5,336 nucleotides of DNA from positions 1-5,336 of the forward strand of contig JAUXGY010000152.1 in assembly GCA_030621805.1 (NCBI GenBank), in the 5' to 3' direction. The position numbers were made by a program, and so were the translations under genes. Below are positions 1 to 3,357 of the stretch, piece after piece (positions within the stretch are counted from its first letter, which is position 1; each line of letters begins with the position of its first letter). The notes below the pieces were generated by a model. The model was not told the origin of the DNA, searched no databases, and was given only the letters and a program-made list of their open reading frames with translations. This stretch comes from Kiritimatiellales bacterium. Lineage in GTDB: Bacteria > Verrucomicrobiota > Kiritimatiellia > Kiritimatiellales > Pontiellaceae.

Positions 1-57
1 CCGCTTGGCCTCCGACTTCTTTTCGACGAGATCTCCAATCTGTTTGCGGGACGTTAG
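1..57 (+). CDS. Possible 3' end of a rightward gene (18 codons visible)
   Basis: Reading from base 1, 18 sense codons run to a TAG at 55-57, ending in the residues ISNLFAGR. There are too few residues to recognise a family. The main support is position: a GC-rich perfect hairpin (76-94) followed by a T-rich stretch starts 18 bases after the stop, as expected of a terminator for a gene arriving from the left. The opposite strand over the same bases is also open and gives a charged, helix-like peptide, so a leftward gene starting near 72 cannot be excluded. It would lack an ATG and would have to start at a GTG. Low confidence. Confidence 0.25.
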   Translation, partial: PLGLRLLFDEISNLFAGR

Positions 58-75
58 ACCTCTCAGGATCACTTT

Positions 76-94
76 GCACCCCAAATCGGGGTGC
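76..94 (+). terminator. Hairpin, probable intrinsic terminator for a rightward gene
   Basis: GCACCCC (76-82) and GGGGTGC (88-94) pair perfectly over seven bases, with the five-base loop AAATC. The stem is followed on the plus strand by TTATTGATTT, a weak T-rich tail. On the other strand the stem is followed by AAAGTG, so it fits rightward termination better. It lies 18 bases after the possible stop codon at 55-57. Confidence 0.5.
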
Positions 95-130
95 TTATTG
101 ATTTAATGCGGAATTAAGCTGACTAAGAGT

Positions 131-161
131 GTTCCTCGCAGAGGCACTGAGAACGCAGAGG
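131..161. repeat. Imperfect short repeat with CGCAGAGG core
   Basis: The octamer CGCAGAGG occurs at 137-144 and again at 154-161, 17 bases apart, separated by CACTGAGAA. The flanks GTTC (131-134) and GAAC (150-153) are also complementary. Runs of this CGCAGAG type are, as I recall, common between genes in many environmental bacterial genomes, with no established function. I have not verified that here. Confidence 0.4.
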
Positions 162-195
162 TTCCAAATATTTATCGCTACGGTCTGTGTCTTTA

Positions 196-242
196 GCGAG
201 CAGGGCGAACGAGCGAGAGAGGGAGCGAGGGATAGATAGATA
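196..242. repeat. Purine-rich low-complexity tract with GAGCGAG and GATA units
   Basis: The plus strand is almost all purines from 209 to 240. GAGCGAG occurs at 211-217 and 223-229, and GCGAG also at 196-200. The tract ends in three tandem GATA units (231-242). It is non-coding in every frame I checked by eye. Such a tract may be length-variable between strains, but only one copy is visible here. Confidence 0.5.
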
Positions 243-299
243 CGACTCAAGTTAATTGGGTATAACGCCTCATTCGGAGGTTAATTATGGAACCATAGC

Positions 300-331
300 G
301 GAACGTGCAAAACCCTTGGTTTTACCGTTCC
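300..331. repeat. Stem-loop, 32 bases, in the fucI downstream region
   Basis: The outer stem GGAACG (300-305) pairs with CGTTCC (326-331). After a small internal loop (TGC against AC), the inner stem AAAACC (309-314) pairs with GGTTTT (318-323) around the loop CTT. Neither strand has a clean T-run after the stem; the plus strand continues ACTATTTT. It could act as a transcript end or a 3'-stabilising hairpin for either direction, or be a copy of a dispersed palindromic repeat. Confidence 0.5.
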
Positions 332-350
332 ACTATTTTCGGTAATCCTG

Positions 351-402
351 TTGGAGGGTCGCAGGCCTCTGCGACTGGGCAGTGCGGCCACCACCCCTCC
401 AA
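351..402. repeat. Nested fold-back (branched hairpin), 52 bases
   Basis: The ends TTGGAGGG (351-358) and CCCTCCAA (395-402) are perfect eight-base inverted repeats. Enclosed is a second perfect hairpin, GTCGCAG (358-364) with CTGCGAC (369-375), loop GCCT; base 358 can join only one of the two stems. Bases 376-394 may form a weak third arm, GGC (378-380) with GCC (387-389). The result is a three-way-junction-like shape. It lies 75 bases beyond the fucI stop, too far and without the T-run of a usual terminator, so a dispersed palindromic repeat or a structured RNA 3' end are alternatives. Confidence 0.55.
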
Positions 403-476
403 TAAAATATTTAAGGGTCCCGAAAGATTTCTGGCGTTGGAATTACGTGCATCGCGGGAATCCCCGTTCTGCTGTG

Positions 477-2276
477 CTAATCGTATACCGGGCCATAAGC
501 CTGGCACGCACGGAAGTCGGCACCCTCTAGTCCCTCGGTTCCAAACGAGTTCCATGCACTTGGGCGATAAACATCCGCATCCTCCACATTATGCATAAAT
601 ACAGGGATTCGCAACATGGAGGCCAAGGTAATCAGGTCTGCACCGAAATGGCCCGCACTGAACGCTCCGTGGTTGGCGCCCCAGTTAGCCATTACGGAAT
701 AGGTGTCGGCAAAAGCTCCCTTACCGGTCAGACGCGGCGCAAACCAGGTGGTCGGCCAGGTGTTATTCGTACGGTCGTCCAAGATGTTGTGGACCTCTTC
801 GGGGAGCTCGACCGTCCAGCCCTCTGCGATCTGCAAGACCGGACCGAGGCCTTTAACAAGATTGATACGGCTCATAGTGATCGGCATACCCGCTTTGGTC
901 ACAAACTTCGACGACCAGCCGCCGCCGGGGAAGTATTCCGTGACGGACGGATGCCATGTCGTGGCATCCAGACACGCTTGTTTTTCTTCCTCGGTGATTT
1001 CCCAGAAAGGTTTCATCGTCGGGGTTCCGCCATCGGTCTGCTGGCCGCTTCCATCCAGGGCAGAGGATCCTGAGTTGATCAGATGAATCAGGCCGTCCTT
1101 GGCAACGCCGTCGACCTCGAAACCGGTGACACGCTTGATCGCATCGGGACTCCAATAGGTGCGGACATCCGAAAAGACCTGGGCGGCGTTGGTTAACAAG
1201 TGGCCAAAGATCATCGGCACGCCGTTAAGCGAATCATTTTCGGTGGCAACGAGGCGCGGCATGCGAATGCCGTTCCAGTCAAAAGAACTATTGGAGATCG
1301 CTTCGAGAAAGTCCCCGTTAGCAAAGGTGTCGGTCCAGTGGCGCTGTCCTTGGAATCCAGAAGCAATCGCATTATGGCCCCGAGCTTCTTCCTTAAATCC
1401 CATTTCGTCCAATCGGTCGCTACCGAACATAAGGTCGCGGGTAATCAGAGCCATTTTGACGGACATTTCCCACTCCTTGTCCAGATCCTCGCGCGGACGC
1501 ACCTTGCTGGGCTTGTTGGGGTCCTGGCCCTCCTTGCAGTTTTTCTTTGCCCATGCGAGGGCCGTTTCATACTCGTCGAGGTCGTAGATGCCATCCCGCA
1601 TCCGGCGGGTGAATTCCGTTAGATCAATGGCCTCGACACGCATGCCGAGGTATTCCTCGAAAAAGTTTTGATCGACGATCGAGCCGACGATACCCATAGA
1701 GCAGCCGCCCATAGACAAATAGGATTTTCCACGCATCATTGCAACGGCTAGGCCGGCCTTGGTGAAACGTAACACCTTTTCGCGCACGTCGGCGGGAACG
1801 GTGGCATCGCCCGCATCCTGCACATCGCGGCCGTAGATTCCAAAGGCGGGAAGCCCTTTCTGACTATGCCCTGCCAGCACGGCAGCGAGATAAACGGCAC
1901 CGGGCCGTTCGGTTCCATTGAAACCCCAAACGGCTTTGGGGCGAAGCGGATCCATATCCATCGTCTCAGATCCATAGCACCAGCATGGGGTGACCGTCAG
2001 CGAGACGCCGACATTTTCACGATCAAACTTATCCGCGCATGCGGCGGATTCCGCAACGCCTCCAATGCAGGAGTCGGCAATGACACATTCAACCGGTTCG
2101 CCATTGGGATACTTTAGGTTTTCAGAAATCAACTTGGCCGCATTCTTGGCCATGTCCATGACCTGATCATCGAGCGATTCACGCACGCCGCCATAGCGGC
2201 CATCGATTGTCGGGCGAATGCCGACCTTGGGAAGCGTGGTGATCCAGGTGCGGTCTACAGTATTCAAGGTTGTCAT
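477..2276 (-). CDS. fucI: L-fucose isomerase
   Basis: Cytoplasmic, metal-dependent (Mn2+ in the family) aldose-ketose isomerase that converts L-fucose to L-fuculose; family members also accept D-arabinose. From the chosen start it has 599 residues, against 591 for E. coli FucI, and it aligns by eye along its whole length with that protein. Visible blocks are GIRP near residue 20, TPCWCYGSE near 96-104, WGFNGTERPGAVYLAA near 117-132, GFQGQRHWTD near 307-316, ATEND near 344-348, VFSDVRTYWSP near 367-377, and NWGANHG near 531-537. The metal ligands known in E. coli (Glu337, Asp361, His528) correspond to Glu346, Asp370 and His536. The second ATG (2276) is preferred over the one at 2294 because AAGGAG lies five bases before it. 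The AraC-type gene diverges upstream and probably controls it. Fuculokinase, aldolase and transporter genes are absent from the window. Apparently intact. Confidence 0.97.
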   Translation of the reverse strand: MTTLNTVDRTWITTLPKVGIRPTIDGRYGGVRESLDDQVMDMAKNAAKLISENLKYPNGEPVECVIADSCIGGVAESAACADKFDRENVGVSLTVTPCWCYGSETMDMDPLRPKAVWGFNGTERPGAVYLAAVLAGHSQKGLPAFGIYGRDVQDAGDATVPADVREKVLRFTKAGLAVAMMRGKSYLSMGGCSMGIVGSIVDQNFFEEYLGMRVEAIDLTEFTRRMRDGIYDLDEYETALAWAKKNCKEGQDPNKPSKVRPREDLDKEWEMSVKMALITRDLMFGSDRLDEMGFKEEARGHNAIASGFQGQRHWTDTFANGDFLEAISNSSFDWNGIRMPRLVATENDSLNGVPMIFGHLLTNAAQVFSDVRTYWSPDAIKRVTGFEVDGVAKDGLIHLINSGSSALDGSGQQTDGGTPTMKPFWEITEEEKQACLDATTWHPSVTEYFPGGGWSSKFVTKAGMPITMSRINLVKGLGPVLQIAEGWTVELPEEVHNILDDRTNNTWPTTWFAPRLTGKGAFADTYSVMANWGANHGAFSAGHFGADLITLASMLRIPVFMHNVEDADVYRPSAWNSFGTEGLEGADFRACQAYGPVYD

Positions 2277-2281
2277 AGTCT

Positions 2282-2287
2282 CTCCTT
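2282..2287 (-). promoter_or_regulatory. Ribosome binding site that sets the fucI start
   Basis: On the minus strand AAGGAG lies five bases before the ATG at 2276-2274. It falls inside the six-codon extension that would begin at 2294, and no similar site precedes that upstream ATG. The shorter protein, starting MTTLNTV, is therefore preferred. Confidence 0.8.
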
Positions 2288-2328
2288 CTTTCATGATTAG
2301 TATTCATTAAAGCATGGAAACGACAGAC

Positions 2329-2357
2329 TTGGCGGTCAGAATTCGAAGTGGTATATT
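2329..2357 (+). promoter_or_regulatory. Candidate sigma-70-like promoter of the AraC-type gene
   Basis: TTGGCG (2329-2334, 4 of 6 to the -35 consensus) and TATATT (2352-2357, 5 of 6 to the -10 consensus) are separated by exactly 17 bases. Transcription would start near 2364, just before the GGAG at 2370-2373, giving a leader of about 17 bases. That is downstream of the GTG at 2348 and so supports the ATG at 2381 as the start. Prediction by eye only. Confidence 0.35.
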
Positions 2358-2363
2358 TTATAC
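2351..2363. promoter_or_regulatory. AT-rich palindrome in the divergent promoter region
   Basis: GTATA (2351-2355) and TATAC (2359-2363) form a perfect inverted repeat around TTT. It covers the predicted -10 of the regulator gene and, on the other strand, supplies TATAAA (2362-2357) as a possible -10 for fucI, with TTCATA 17 bases upstream (2385-2380). It may be two overlapping -10 elements or a protein-binding site. Nearby, CAGACTT (2324-2330) and CAGAATT (2337-2343) form a near-direct repeat that could be part of an AraC-type operator. Confidence 0.3.
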
Positions 2364-2369
2364 ATTTCC

Positions 2370-2373
2370 GGAG
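2370..2373 (+). promoter_or_regulatory. Ribosome binding site that sets the regulator start
   Basis: GGAG lies seven bases before the ATG at 2381. The alternative GTG start at 2348 has no purine-rich site at a suitable distance and would sit inside the predicted promoter. Confidence 0.65.
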
Positions 2374-2380
2374 AACTCGT

Positions 2381-3307
2381 ATGAAAGAAATAATCAGCTA
2401 TGGGCGATTCCAGTGCAAAGAACTGACCCCCCACAAAAACCAAGGGATGGAGATCACGTTCATCGAAAAAGGGATTTTAGAATGGTTCGTAGAGGGTCGG
2501 GTGGAAAAGATCGAGCCCGGCTCGGTGTTCTTTACCTTACCCTGGCAAGTGCATGGCAGCATTAACCCCCAGGAACCGGAGAACACGATATGGCATGTGC
2601 TTTTCCATCTAGAAAAGGACTACCCCAACCCTCGCACCTCCTTCCGATTCCCGAAATCCTTTGGGTTCAACAAAGAAGAAATGAACGTGCTAAGCCATGT
2701 CTTCTCGACGAGTGAGCGGCATGCCTTCGGTGCCTCCGCATCGATACGGAACCTGATGCCGGCATTGATTGGTGAGTTGCAAAGCACCCACAAGCTACGC
2801 GAGGCCCACGCCGTGACCCTCTTGAGGGGTATTCTGGTCGAGCTCAAAAGAATTGTTGGAGGGGAAATCATTCCCTCCGAGCACTCCAACCGTTCCACGC
2901 ATCGAGTGCGGCACCTCATTGACCACCTCTCCTCCGATTATAGCCGACAGTGGACGCTGACTGAAATGGCGAATTATTGCGGTATCCAGCGAACACAACT
3001 TAGCAACCTATTCCATAAGCTGACCGGAGGAACCCCCATGGAATACCTTTCCCGCATCCGAATGGAACATGCTAAAACCCTACTGCGCGAAACCGACATG
3101 AAGGTTATCGATATCGCTTTCGAATGCGGAAGCAGCAGTAGCCAATACTTTGCAAGCACGTTCCGGCACACAACAGGAATGACCCCGTCCGCATTTCGAA
3201 AATACTTCAGCGGACTCAGCATGACCGAATTAAAGGACTGGAAAAATATTACCTTTCGCACGGAAGCCGAAGAACAGGCCCGGGTAAAAAAGTTCAGCTC
3301 GAACTAG
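2381..3307 (+). CDS. AraC-family transcriptional regulator, probable sugar-responsive activator of fucI
   Basis: DNA-binding cytoplasmic regulator of 308 residues from the ATG at 2381. The N-terminal part (about 15-75) has the AraC-type cupin pattern: a His near 18, then EITFIEKG, then EPGSVFFTLPWQVHG, the region that binds sugar in AraC. Residues about 75-175 are the linker and helical part. The C-terminal domain (about 172-276) carries two helix-turn-helix units. The first is around WTLTEMANYCGIQRTQLSNLF (residues 191-211). The second is around DIAFECGSSSSQYFASTF (244-261), followed by the signature GMTPSAFRKYF. In the second unit the usual Gly-Phe after the turn is Gly-Ser (Ser251). A charged tail of about 30 residues follows the last helix, longer than usual. 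Divergent transcription from fucI suggests that it senses L-fucose, a fucoside or a product, and controls fucI. The family is certain; the ligand and target are inference. Confidence 0.93.
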   Translation: MKEIISYGRFQCKELTPHKNQGMEITFIEKGILEWFVEGRVEKIEPGSVFFTLPWQVHGSINPQEPENTIWHVLFHLEKDYPNPRTSFRFPKSFGFNKEEMNVLSHVFSTSERHAFGASASIRNLMPALIGELQSTHKLREAHAVTLLRGILVELKRIVGGEIIPSEHSNRSTHRVRHLIDHLSSDYSRQWTLTEMANYCGIQRTQLSNLFHKLTGGTPMEYLSRIRMEHAKTLLRETDMKVIDIAFECGSSSSQYFASTFRHTTGMTPSAFRKYFSGLSMTELKDWKNITFRTEAEEQARVKKFSSN

Positions 3308-3335
3308 AGCATTTCCTGAACGTTGATTTGAGACG

Positions 3336-3357
3336 GCCTACTTTTTCACCGGTAGGC
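3336..3357. terminator. Small hairpin at the convergent gene junction
   Basis: GCCTAC (3336-3341) and GTAGGC (3352-3357) pair over six bases with a ten-base loop. The hairpin overlaps the TAG stop (3340-3338) of the leftward ATPase gene and lies 28 bases after the stop of the regulator gene. Neither strand has a good T-run after the stem, so this is at best a weak bidirectional terminator. It is the only inverted repeat I see in the 30-base gap. Confidence 0.3.

Larger units (their letters stand above)
58..476. other. Non-coding intergenic region with hairpins and short repeats
   Basis: This stretch of about 420 bases downstream of fucI holds no reading frame that I believe is coding. The open frames that cross it start at weak codons, run through strong fold-back structures, or continue as antisense of fucI. 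It contains a likely terminator (76-94), a two-copy CGCAGAGG repeat, a purine-rich tract with GATA units, a 7-base direct repeat GTTAATT (251-257 and 280-286), and two larger fold-back structures (300-331 and 351-402). I found no tRNA-like or CRISPR-like pattern. The density of inverted repeats exceeds what a simple terminator needs. Confidence 0.7.

Noticed and set aside
1..72. Leftward gene starting at a GTG near 72 and running off the left edge
   Set aside because: The minus-strand peptide looks plausible, but it has no ATG, and the hairpin at 76-94 sits just before it and points towards rightward termination. Kept only as an alternative to the rightward reading.
351..402. Integron attC-like recombination site
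   Set aside because: The nested hairpin is suggestive, but there is no GTTRRRY or RYYYAAC core pair at the ends and no integrase or cassette context.
455..466. Four-base stem (CGGG/CCCG) just after the fucI stop as its terminator
   Set aside because: The stem is too short, and no T-run follows on the minus strand.
305..598. Plus-strand open frame of 97 codons starting at a GTG
   Set aside because: It starts inside the 300-331 hairpin, runs through the 351-402 fold-back, overlaps the 3' end of fucI in antisense, has no ribosome-binding site, and its product has no recognisable composition or motif.
591..1622. Several plus-strand open frames of 100-160 codons opposite fucI
   Set aside because: All are antisense shadows of a gene with family-wide conservation. 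None has a convincing start region or protein-like sequence.
2348..2380. GTG start adding 11 residues to the AraC-type regulator
   Set aside because: There is no ribosome-binding site, it lies inside the predicted promoter, and the ATG at 2381 has GGAG at a good distance.
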